A DNA stretch of 42,774 nucleotides from CAIOHW01 sp046317855 (lineage in GTDB: Bacteria > Bdellovibrionota > UBA1018), in the NCBI GenBank assembly GCA_046317855.1, contig JBKCVM010000143.1:1-42774 (forward strand), given 5' to 3'. The translations under genes were made by a program, and so were the position numbers. Positions 1 through 7,967 of this stretch are shown piece after piece. The notes under the pieces are model-generated. The model had not been told where the DNA came from. It ran no database searches and saw nothing but the letters and a program-made list of their open reading frames with translations. How positions within the stretch are numbered: position 1 is the stretch's first letter; every line of letters starts with the position of its first letter.

Positions 1-2063
1 AAGGGCTTTTCAGATTGGGGCTCAGAAAGAATCGAATCAACTCTCTTTCCGTCCAGCTCGATAGATACATCGCGTACTTTCAGTAGATGGTCCGCGTCTT
101 GAATCTCGAACTTTGCATTGAGATCTCCGGTCTGCAGGCCAAAATCGAGGGTTCCCTTTAAGCCTAACCCCTTCCCTTTCGGGGCCGTAGCAACTAGCTC
201 AGACGCAAAGAATCGTCCGGACTTCACTTCAAAACGTGACCGGATTTGATCATAGCCAGAACTCCAGCCTTCCACTGGCTTCAAGAGTTTCTCGGCAAGG
301 GCTGGAAATTTTTCAGAAGCCTTCAAAATTGCTTCATTGACTCCATTTAAAGCCAACTGACCTACATTCCAGGATGCAAACCCCCCATTAAGAATAGAAA
401 AACTTCCGCGGACGGCCAAGCGCCCCTGAGCACTGCTCCCTTTGAATTGAGACGAAAGCGTCCCGTAGAAAGGATGCTGAAACAGAGCAAGCGGGGTGCG
501 AAGGGCCTGACCCAGGTCCATTCTCTGCAGCTCAGCAGAAAAAGAATAGTGGGGCTCAGGCGCAGAAAAATCTGCCTTTGCTTTTGCCAAAATCGTTCCG
601 CCGTGAATTCGTACCTTCAATTGCTTGAGCTCCAGCTCTTGCTTGGACTTAGAATCCAGAGTCAGCTGAAGATCCGTAAACGAAGTTTGAGCATAACGAA
701 GAGACTTCACTCTGACAGACGCTTGACCCACAGGCCAAGAGCTCAGCAGCCCCCACCTCAACTGGTCTGCATCCAGCTGGTCTGATTGCACCTCCAGGTG
801 CATCACAGGGGTCGAACCTTCTTGAAAAAGATTGTTCACTCCCCCCGAGAGCAGAGCGGTCGAAGATCCAGGGCCAGAAAAATTCAAATCGAAGCGGTCC
901 ACTCTGCCAGTCGAAAACTGAATCGATCCAGCAACAGATGCACGATCTGGAGACACTAGCAAGGCGGGGAGCTCAAAGCCTGCTGAATGAAGAATGATCT
1001 TGCCTGAGTAGCGCAGCGCGCCCGGAGGGCCACGCACTTGGGCCTGTAGTTTTGCCTTTCCAGTCAAACGATACGACTCCAGCGAGCGCGCCAAGTCACT
1101 GAAAGAAGCCAGCGGAAGCTCGGGAGACTCTATTTTTAAAGAGATCACCGGGGAGAGGCTCGAGTTTGCGCTTACCTGTACAAGGGCACTACCACTTACA
1201 TCGAGCAGAAAGTCATGGACTCGAGCTTGGAGTGAATCGATCCGAATCCTGCTTTCGTTGGGCTTTGATTCGATTGCGACTTGCGCGTTGAGCATCGCCG
1301 CCACTCCAGGCGATTTCGTAACCAAAGCACTGTTGTCGCTCAAAACTTCAGCTAAAACCTCGGTAGCATCGAGCACCGCCTGCGCAGCCCACTCTTCTAC
1401 GGTCCCCTCTCGAACCATCGGTCGCAAATCTAGATTGAGTGTCGCCGGTCCTGATAACCTGACATTCTTTCCGATCCGAGTGTCGAGCCTAAAGCCGATC
1501 CCCAAGCGGCTCTCATGGATAAGTGAAGCATCGGGCCAATCCAGAGAGATCCCCTCAAAAAAAATAGAATCCTCGGCCTGGCGGGAGAGGCTTGCATTTC
1601 TAACTTTTAAGTCAAATCGTGTTCGAGCAAAAACACCCGGAAGGACCCAAGGCTGCAAGTCACCGGATTCGATGTTTGGAGTTTCGCCATTTTTTAGAGA
1701 GAAAATGCGTGAAATCCCTGGCGTCAAACGAATACTCGGGCTCCCCATTTCCAAAGTCACACGCGGAGCTCCAGCGATCAAAGAGCTCAACGGCAGCAAC
1801 AAACGGGCATCAGATACAGAAACCACTTGACCACCGGATGCATCAAATAGCTTGAGGCCATCTACCTGTATGTTCAACGCACCCCAAAGACTGAGCTTGA
1901 GCCTTCCCAACTCCAATCTGCCATTGAGATGACGATTAACGAGTGCCATCAGGCGGGGCCGGTAGTGGTCGACTTCAAAAAAATAGGGGAGCGTCACCAG
2001 TCCCCCTAGTAGAAGTAGAAATGAAACTCCAAAGATGACCGCTAATCTCTTGAAAGTGACCAT
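1..2063 (-). CDS. AsmA-like envelope protein, C-terminus cut by window edge
   Basis: The minus strand is open from an ATG at 2063 to the window edge, about 687 codons without a stop. The protein begins with a short charged N-terminus and one hydrophobic segment (about residues 6-26, ending LVTLPYFF). A long, low-complexity, beta-rich region follows with the alternating pattern of AsmA/DUF748-type proteins. Members of this group are anchored in the inner membrane and reach across the periplasm; several take part in lipid transport or outer-membrane assembly. The gene starts 5 bases after the gatB stop, and its ribosome-binding G-run lies inside the gatB end. An in-frame GTG at 2072 that overlaps the gatB stop is an alternative start. 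Family assignment rests on overall pattern rather than a crisp motif. The C-terminus, where AsmA proteins are most conserved, is missing. Confidence 0.7.
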   Translation of the reverse strand, partial: MVTFKRLAVIFGVSFLLLLGGLVTLPYFFEVDHYRPRLMALVNRHLNGRLELGRLKLSLWGALNIQVDGLKLFDASGGQVVSVSDARLLLPLSSLIAGAPRVTLEMGSPSIRLTPGISRIFSLKNGETPNIESGDLQPWVLPGVFARTRFDLKVRNASLSRQAEDSIFFEGISLDWPDASLIHESRLGIGFRLDTRIGKNVRLSGPATLNLDLRPMVREGTVEEWAAQAVLDATEVLAEVLSDNSALVTKSPGVAAMLNAQVAIESKPNESRIRIDSLQARVHDFLLDVSGSALVQVSANSSLSPVISLKIESPELPLASFSDLARSLESYRLTGKAKLQAQVRGPPGALRYSGKIILHSAGFELPALLVSPDRASVAGSIQFSTGRVDRFDLNFSGPGSSTALLSGGVNNLFQEGSTPVMHLEVQSDQLDADQLRWGLLSSWPVGQASVRVKSLRYAQTSFTDLQLTLDSKSKQELELKQLKVRIHGGTILAKAKADFSAPEPHYSFSAELQRMDLGQALRTPLALFQHPFYGTLSSQFKGSSAQGRLAVRGSFSILNGGFASWNVGQLALNGVNEAILKASEKFPALAEKLLKPVEGWSSGYDQIRSRFEVKSGRFFASELVATAPKGKGLGLKGTLDFGLQTGDLNAKFEIQDADHLLKVRDVSIELDGKRVDSILSEPQSEKP

Positions 2064-2068
2064 TTTGC

Positions 2069-3514
2069 TCACCCCCCCTGAATTCGGGATTTCAAAAGCT
2101 GCTTGAGCACTTCGGGATTTGCTTTACCGCCCGAGCGCTTCATCATCTGCCCAACGAGAAACCCCGCCACTTTTTCTTTTCCTGCCTTCAACTCAGCCAG
2201 GGCCTGGGGATTCTCGGCCAGAACAGCCTCTACGATCGGCGCGAGCGCAGCGGCACCACTCACCTGCTTCAGCCCTTCGCGCTCGATGAGGACAGCGACT
2301 TCGCCGCCCTCCTCCCAAGCTAGACCTAAAATTTTCTTTGCTGCTGTACTCGAAAGCTGGCCCGCCTCGAGCGCGCGACCAAGATCGGCCAAGTGGCGTG
2401 CTGAAAGCTCTTTTATCCCTTCGAGTCGGGAGACTTCACCCACGAGAAGGCGAGCCACAATCGACGGCACACTCCCCGTCATTTCTGAAAGGGCGGCCTC
2501 AAAGAGGCCCCGAAGATTGGCATCCAAAACAATCCGCTGCGCATCAGCGCGACTGAGACCGAGCTCTCGCTCCCAACGCTGACGCTTTTGCGCAGGAAGC
2601 TCCGGAAGCTGCGATTGAATTTTCTCGATATCAGCTCGGCTCACACTCACAGGGAGCAAGTCAGGATCTGTGAAGTACCGATAGTCCTCGGCCTCTTCTT
2701 TGCTGCGCATCGGAAGGGTTTGATCCCGACCCGAGTCATACAGCCGCGTCTCTTGCTTCACTTCTTTTCCGGATTCGACCACTGCAATCTGGCGAGCAAT
2801 CTCGAAATGGAGCGCTTTTTCGATAAAACGAAACGAGTTCACATTCTTAATCTCAACGCGAGTGCCCAGGCGGGTCGCCCCCCGGGGTCTCACGCTCACG
2901 TTAGCATCGCACCGAAAGTTTCCCTCCTGCAGGTTTCCGTGAGTGATGCCCAACGCCACCACCAGAGCATGCAACTCTCTCAGAAATTCTCCCGCTTCTC
3001 CGGGCGAGGAAAGGTCCGGTTCTGTAACGATCTCGATGAGGGGCACTCCGGCACGATTGAGATTGACGAGAGTGACTCCAAACTCATGGGCACTCTTGCC
3101 TGCGTCTTCTTCGAGGTGAATGCGCCTGATTCGTACCGATTTTCCGCTCTCAATGGAGAGCAACCCCTGCTCACAAATCGGCTGATCATGCTGCGAAAGC
3201 TGGTAGCCCCGGGGCAGATCGGGATAAAAGTAGTTCTTTCGCGCCATCAAGCTCTGATTTTTGATCTTTGCACCGACGGCAAGCCCAGCTCGCACCGCAA
3301 ACTCTACTGCCTTGCGGTTTAAAACCGGAAGCGTTCCAGGATGACCGGTGCAGACCGGGCAAATCGCCGAGTTGGGCGCCACTTCAGACACACTCACACC
3401 CTGCGGAGGATTTGCTGGGCAAGCGCAAAAAATCTTGCTGCGAGTGGCCAGCTGGCAATGGACTTCCAGGCCAATGACCGCCTCATAGGCGGAGCCATCC
3501 TGTTCAGCGCTCAT
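2069..3514 (-). CDS. gatB: Asp-tRNA(Asn)/Glu-tRNA(Gln) amidotransferase subunit B
   Basis: GatB is the tRNA-binding kinase subunit of the GatCAB amidotransferase. The complex converts misacylated Asp-tRNA(Asn) and/or Glu-tRNA(Gln) to the correct amide form in the cytoplasm. The protein is 481 residues, the usual family length. It carries the hallmark blocks VIGLEVHCQL near the N-terminus, CPVCTGHPGTLPVLN, RKNYFYPDLPRGYQ, GVPLIEIVTEPD and EIKNVNSFRFIEKAL, then a C-terminal YqeY-like tail domain (about residues 340-481). The start overlaps the gatA stop by 4 bases (ATGA), so translation is probably coupled. Its presence implies that the organism lacks AsnRS and/or GlnRS, or uses the indirect route in parallel; the window cannot say which. 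Confidence 0.97.
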   Translation of the reverse strand: MSAEQDGSAYEAVIGLEVHCQLATRSKIFCACPANPPQGVSVSEVAPNSAICPVCTGHPGTLPVLNRKAVEFAVRAGLAVGAKIKNQSLMARKNYFYPDLPRGYQLSQHDQPICEQGLLSIESGKSVRIRRIHLEEDAGKSAHEFGVTLVNLNRAGVPLIEIVTEPDLSSPGEAGEFLRELHALVVALGITHGNLQEGNFRCDANVSVRPRGATRLGTRVEIKNVNSFRFIEKALHFEIARQIAVVESGKEVKQETRLYDSGRDQTLPMRSKEEAEDYRYFTDPDLLPVSVSRADIEKIQSQLPELPAQKRQRWERELGLSRADAQRIVLDANLRGLFEAALSEMTGSVPSIVARLLVGEVSRLEGIKELSARHLADLGRALEAGQLSSTAAKKILGLAWEEGGEVAVLIEREGLKQVSGAAALAPIVEAVLAENPQALAELKAGKEKVAGFLVGQMMKRSGGKANPEVLKQLLKSRIQGG

Positions 3515-4935
3515 GACTCCTCCAGTGCTCGACCCGCCGCAAGCAAAGTGAGCTCACAGTGGTGCGCGGCCATGAGTTGGATCCCAATCGGAAGCCCCGA
3601 TGAGTCCCTGCCTGCAGGAATACTGATTGCCGGCAGCCCCGCAAGGTTTGCAGGGATGGTGTAAAGATCGTTGAGGTACATCTGCAGCGGGCTTGCAGAC
3701 TGCTCCCCCAACTTGAAAGCCGGGGTGGGTGCCACCGGAGACGCGATGACATCGACCTCCCCAAAGGCCTCTTCAAAATCGCGCGATACCCATTCTCGCA
3801 CCTCACAGGCCCGCCCGTAGTAGGCCTCGCTCAGACCTGCTGAGAGGACGAATGTTCCGAGCAGAATGCGTCGCTTGGCTTCTTTGCCAAAAAGCGATCG
3901 ATTTTCGCAGTAAAACTCTTCGAGTGACGCCGCACTCCGGGCCCGATCCGTGCGACAACCAAAACGCACGCCATCAAAGCGCGAAAGATTGCTTGAAGCT
4001 TCAGCCACAGCGATCACGTAGTAAACCGAGAGAGAATGATGGACATGCGGAAGACGAACCGGCACTAGCCTAGCGCCTTTTGACTCGAGCTTTGCAAGCG
4101 CTGAATGGCAGACCTTCTTGACTTCAGGATGAAGAGCAGAATCATCCGGAAAAAACTCAGCAGGCACGCCGATCTTGAGACCTTGCAGCTCCCTGGCCGG
4201 AACAAGCGCAGCACTCGAGCTTGTGGCATCCATCGGGTCCTTTCCTCGAATGGCCATGAAGACTTTTTCGACATCCTCCACGGTCGCGCCCATGGGCCCT
4301 ACCTGATCCAATGATGAAGCAAAAGCCACCAGTCCATGCCGGCTCACCTGCCCATAGGTGGGCTTCAGCCCAGTAATTCCGCAAAATGAAGCAGGTAACC
4401 GGATCGAACCTCCCGTGTCCGAACCAAGAGCCACCGGAACAACCCCCGCGCCGACGGCAGCACCCGAGCCGCTACTCGAGCCCCCCGGAACGCGCGTGAG
4501 ATCGATCGGATTGAGAGTGGGTCCAAAAGCGGAGTGCTCGCCAGAGCCGCCCATCGCAAACTCATCCAGGTTGCACTTACCAATGATCACCGCTCCCGCC
4601 TGCTCCAGACGAGCAACACTGGTCGCGGTAAAGGGTGAAACATAGCCCTCTAGTATTTTGGACGCGCAAGTGGTGCGCGCCCCTTTCCATTGAAGGTTGT
4701 CCTTGATCGCAACAGGAATACCGAGCAGCGGAAGCGCATCAGGAATTCGGCCTCCGTTTCTAGCAAGCACGGCATCCGCCTGCTTTGCAGAGTCTCGGGC
4801 TCGATCAGCCGCAAGCGAGATGAACGCATTGAGATGGGATGCGGCTGCGGCGCGCGCGAGCGCCGCTTCGATTTCAGAAGCAAAACTCGCTTGGCCGGAA
4901 AGCACTTTTTGGTGGATCCGACCCACAGAGATCAT
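3511..4935 (-). CDS. gatA: Asp-tRNA(Asn)/Glu-tRNA(Gln) amidotransferase subunit A
   Basis: GatA is the glutaminase subunit that releases ammonia from glutamine for transfer to the misacylated tRNA on GatB. It is 474 residues and belongs to the amidase-signature family. The catalytic Ser-cisSer-Lys triad is visible: Lys78 in VAIKDNL, Ser153 in PGGSSSGSGAA and Ser177 in GSDTGGSIRLP. These match the spacing known for characterised GatA proteins. The PGGSSSGS loop and the following ITGLKPTYG block are intact. It overlaps gatC by 4 bases (ATGA at 4932-4935) and gatB by 4 bases, giving a classic gatCAB order. Nothing is odd about the gene. Confidence 0.97.
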   Translation of the reverse strand: MISVGRIHQKVLSGQASFASEIEAALARAAAASHLNAFISLAADRARDSAKQADAVLARNGGRIPDALPLLGIPVAIKDNLQWKGARTTCASKILEGYVSPFTATSVARLEQAGAVIIGKCNLDEFAMGGSGEHSAFGPTLNPIDLTRVPGGSSSGSGAAVGAGVVPVALGSDTGGSIRLPASFCGITGLKPTYGQVSRHGLVAFASSLDQVGPMGATVEDVEKVFMAIRGKDPMDATSSSAALVPARELQGLKIGVPAEFFPDDSALHPEVKKVCHSALAKLESKGARLVPVRLPHVHHSLSVYYVIAVAEASSNLSRFDGVRFGCRTDRARSAASLEEFYCENRSLFGKEAKRRILLGTFVLSAGLSEAYYGRACEVREWVSRDFEEAFGEVDVIASPVAPTPAFKLGEQSASPLQMYLNDLYTIPANLAGLPAISIPAGRDSSGLPIGIQLMAAHHCELTLLAAGRALEES

Positions 4936-5231
4936 TGCGAGACCACCTGTGGGACCTCGAAGTACCCATTCATTTGACCGGGCGACAGCTCGACCAGAGC
5001 CTGCCCCCCCTCGGTCTGAAGACCCGTGCCGGGTTCGTCCTCACGAAGAGGCATCCCTGTTGACAGGGCGCCCTCAGAACGAGCGGGGCTCAATGCCTCA
5101 CCCGAGACTACATCAGCCAACTGCAGGGATTGAACATGTGAAAGAATCGCTTCAATTTGCGGTCGAAATTCTTGTTCCTCGGACTCTGAGAGCTTGAGTC
5201 TGGCCAGTCTGGCGATCTTCTTGAGGTCCAT
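4932..5231 (-). CDS. gatC: Asp-tRNA(Asn)/Glu-tRNA(Gln) amidotransferase subunit C
   Basis: GatC is the small belt-like subunit that wraps around and stabilises GatA and GatB. This 99-residue protein has the typical N-terminal helix pattern (KIARLARLKLSESE), a middle segment on the helix face used for binding (ILSHVQSLQLADV), and the conserved C-terminal end containing GYFEVPQVV. A GAGG ribosome-binding site sits 6 bases ahead of the ATG at 5231. It is the first gat gene in transcription order and follows the cupredoxin gene by 17 bases, so gatCAB probably has no private promoter. Confidence 0.93.
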   Translation of the reverse strand: MDLKKIARLARLKLSESEEQEFRPQIEAILSHVQSLQLADVVSGEALSPARSEGALSTGMPLREDEPGTGLQTEGGQALVELSPGQMNGYFEVPQVVSQ

Positions 5232-5248
5232 CTTTGGCCTCTTTCTCT

Positions 5249-5614
5249 TTATTCGAGCACCACGAGTTGACTCCCCACATGCGGTGGATGCATGTGACAG
5301 GAGATAGCAAAAATCCCGGCCTTATCCGCAACGAACTCAACCGATTTGGTCTTGTTATCAATTTGTTCTTTGATGTTGAAATCCGGAAGCCAGAGCCCAT
5401 GGATCGATGCCTGGCCCTCGAGTCGGGTCTGCGCTTCGATTCGGACTTTATCCCCTTTTTTTACAACCAAGGTGGATGGGAGCCAGAACTTAGTTCCATT
5501 GGCCTCAATGGTATAAATTCGAAAAACGCGCTCGGCCGCCCAAGCACCCGCAAAAGAAAAGGCCAGAGCGACAACCAGAGCGAGAGATACAAAACGAATC
5601 AGACGGTGTTTCAT
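5249..5614 (-). CDS. Exported cupredoxin-like protein
   Basis: This 121-residue protein has a clear signal peptide: positive N-terminus, hydrophobic core at about residues 6-24 and an AWA|AE cleavage site near 26-27. The mature part is a small cupredoxin-type beta-sandwich. Candidate metal ligands are His72 in the IHGLW segment and the cluster CHMHPPH at 106-112 (Cys106, His107, Met108, His109, His112) before the last strand VGSQLVVLE. Cupredoxins bind copper and carry electrons or deliver copper in the periplasm. Here the usual terminal Met ligand appears to be replaced by His in an HPPH loop, as in some periplasmic copper-binding cupredoxins rather than azurins. It sits between uvrD and gatC in a dense run. 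The specific role is unknown and the metal is inferred. Confidence 0.75.
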   Translation of the reverse strand: MKHRLIRFVSLALVVALAFSFAGAWAAERVFRIYTIEANGTKFWLPSTLVVKKGDKVRIEAQTRLEGQASIHGLWLPDFNIKEQIDNKTKSVEFVADKAGIFAISCHMHPPHVGSQLVVLE

Positions 5615-5633
5615 GCCCCAAGACTACACTGGG

Positions 5634-7967
5634 CTAGCCTGAGAGCAAGTATGCCGCAACGTAACGCCAAAGAAACTTGCGGCGCCCCCCTCCCCCTGAA
5701 AAGTCGATCGTAACGCGGGCCTCCATGCCAGAACCCTCAGAGGCAACGATCTTTCCGCGCCCATATTCGGGATGCTCAAGCCAGCGACCCTCGACGCCAG
5801 AGTCATCCCAGTCGTCATCATATTTGGCAGACTGAACCACGGAACGGGGGGTCACATGACGTGACGAGCCCAGTCGATAAGAGTGCCCTCCGCCGCCCCG
5901 CGAGACATCCTGCATCTTCACAAGTCCATTCGGAATCTCATCTAAAAACCGAGCAGGCTCCTGGTAGTTAAAGTTACCCCAAATGCGCCTCATAGTGGCA
6001 TGCATCAAGTACAGGACTTCACGGGCTCGAGTAATGCCCACATAACAGAGGCGCCGCTCTTCTTCGATGTCCTCATCAGTGGTCTCCTGCCACGCCTTGA
6101 CTGAAGGAAAGAGCCCCTCCTCCATTCCAACCAAAAAGACGACAGGAAACTCGAGTCCTTTTGAAGAATGCAGAGTCATCATCTTGACCGATGGCCCGAG
6201 CTCACCACTTGCCTGCACGTTCTTTCCAGGCTCGGGATCAGAGACCAACGCTGACTGCTCAAGAAAAAGAGTCAGAAGCTCAGGCAGGCGCTGAGCGCGC
6301 TCGCTCTCAGGCACTGTCTCCAGCACATCTTCTTCAAATTCTTGCAGGAGCGTATCGAATTCCTCGAGGTTTTCGATGCGCGCTAGAGATTCTTCAGTGC
6401 CCTCGTTGCGGAGCTCGCGCACATAGGCAATCTCGTCGAGCACCAAGTGATAAAACTCAGACAAGAGGAGTTTGGGCTGCTCGACCATGAGCTTTTGAAT
6501 GAGGTCTACGAATGCCGCAAGCTTACGCGCAGTACCAGCTGAAGTGATCGATCCCTCTCGCGAGGCAAGTTGAAGCGCCGCCCAGAGACTGGTGTCGGAG
6601 CCGGGTTCGCCCTGTTCGGAAAGCTGGAGCTGCAGCTCCTCAATCTTGTCGATGGTCGTTTTACCGATTCCACGAGCAGGTGTGTTAATGATGCGCTTGA
6701 GGCTGATAGAATCGGTAGGATTCAAGACCACCTTGAAGTAACTCAAGATGTCTTTAATCTCCTTGCGATCGTAGAACCTGAGACCGCCCACGATCTGATA
6801 CGGAATTTTTTCACGTCTCAGAACATCTTCGAACTGCCGACTCTGGGCGTTGGTCCGATAAAAGATAGCAAAATCAGAATAGCGGCGGTCTTCTGCGGCT
6901 GTGAGACGCTTGATCTCGGAGACCACGAGCTCGGCCTCGGCCCTTTCGTCGGCCACCTGGTAGCGCTGTATCAGCTCGCCCTCGATGTTTTCGGTAAAGA
7001 GCGTCTTGTCCTTTCGCTGCCGGTTATTACGGATGACGTGCGAGGCTGCGCGGATGATCGTCTGTGTGGAGCGATAGTTCTGCTCAAGTTTCACGACTTG
7101 CGCGCCAGGATAATCGCGCTCGAAATCTAGGATGTTTCGAATATCGGCCCCTCGCCACTTATAGATGGATTGATCCTCGTCGCCCACGACGCAAATATTC
7201 TCGTGCCCCCCAAACTCCGCCTTGGCCAACATGGAGAGCAGCAGGTATTGCGCTCGATTGGTGTCCTGGTACTCATCCACATGAATGTACTTGAAGCGTG
7301 CCTGATACCGCGCTCTGACTTCAGGATGATCCCTAAAGAGGCGGTAGGTCATGCAAAGGATTTCGCCAAAGTCGATGGCGTTATTAGCAAAGAGATCCTT
7401 CTGATATTGCTCGTAGACCCGCTTTACTTGACGATCAAAAAGATGATGCCGATCAGGAGCCATGTCCTGCGGCTCAATGGCATCGCACTTGAGACTATTA
7501 ATGGCGCTCTGAATACCTTTGGGTGAAAACTGCTTTTCGTCGATCCCCAACTTGTCCACCACGCTCTTCACCAACGAGAGCTGATCCGAGTCATCATAGA
7601 TGACAAACGGCTTGGTGAACGGGGTGTGCATCGCCTCACGTCTCAAAATACGAAGGCAGACCGAATGGAAGGTTCCGATTTCGGGAATGCCCATCCAGCT
7701 TCCGGTCGACCAAGGGACGGCATCAAAAGAAATTCCCAGGATCCTTCCGACCCGCTCACGCATCTCTGCTGCCGCCTTATTCGTAAAGGTGACTGCCAGG
7801 ATGTGATGAGGTGCTACTCCGCAGCGATCAATCAGCCAGGCGATGCGCGAAGTGAGCATTTTGGTTTTACCTGATCCAGCACCCGCTAAAACAATGAGCG
7901 GTCCCTCGGTGCGCTGCACTGCATCGGCCTGACGAGGGTTCAAAGAAGAAAGGATTGGGTCATTCAT
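5634..7967 (-). CDS. uvrD: UvrD/PcrA-type superfamily 1 DNA helicase
   Basis: This is an ATP-driven 3'-5' DNA helicase used in nucleotide-excision and mismatch repair and in clearing stalled complexes. The protein is 777 residues. Superfamily 1 motifs appear in order: the Q-motif region SLNPRQADAV, Walker A GAGSGKT (Lys34), motif Ia GTFHSVCLRILRR, Walker B VDEYQDTN, motif III VGDEDQSIYKWRGAD, motif IV LEQNYRST, and motif V-VI MTLHSSKGLEFPVV and YVGITRAR. The C-terminal end (GRWLEHPEYGRGKI and following strands) resembles the small Tudor-like domain of PcrA/UvrD that contacts RNA polymerase. The ATG at 7967 overlaps the end of the chloride-channel gene by 8 bases and has AGGA 9 bases upstream. 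PcrA and UvrD cannot be told apart here. Confidence 0.95.
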   Translation of the reverse strand: MNDPILSSLNPRQADAVQRTEGPLIVLAGAGSGKTKMLTSRIAWLIDRCGVAPHHILAVTFTNKAAAEMRERVGRILGISFDAVPWSTGSWMGIPEIGTFHSVCLRILRREAMHTPFTKPFVIYDDSDQLSLVKSVVDKLGIDEKQFSPKGIQSAINSLKCDAIEPQDMAPDRHHLFDRQVKRVYEQYQKDLFANNAIDFGEILCMTYRLFRDHPEVRARYQARFKYIHVDEYQDTNRAQYLLLSMLAKAEFGGHENICVVGDEDQSIYKWRGADIRNILDFERDYPGAQVVKLEQNYRSTQTIIRAASHVIRNNRQRKDKTLFTENIEGELIQRYQVADERAEAELVVSEIKRLTAAEDRRYSDFAIFYRTNAQSRQFEDVLRREKIPYQIVGGLRFYDRKEIKDILSYFKVVLNPTDSISLKRIINTPARGIGKTTIDKIEELQLQLSEQGEPGSDTSLWAALQLASREGSITSAGTARKLAAFVDLIQKLMVEQPKLLLSEFYHLVLDEIAYVRELRNEGTEESLARIENLEEFDTLLQEFEEDVLETVPESERAQRLPELLTLFLEQSALVSDPEPGKNVQASGELGPSVKMMTLHSSKGLEFPVVFLVGMEEGLFPSVKAWQETTDEDIEEERRLCYVGITRAREVLYLMHATMRRIWGNFNYQEPARFLDEIPNGLVKMQDVSRGGGGHSYRLGSSRHVTPRSVVQSAKYDDDWDDSGVEGRWLEHPEYGRGKIVASEGSGMEARVTIDFSGGGGRRKFLWRYVAAYLLSG

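Noticed and set aside
2588..3322. Rightward open reading frame of 244 codons
   Set aside because: It lies entirely opposite gatB, whose protein is a perfect family match. It has no ribosome site and reads as a shadow.
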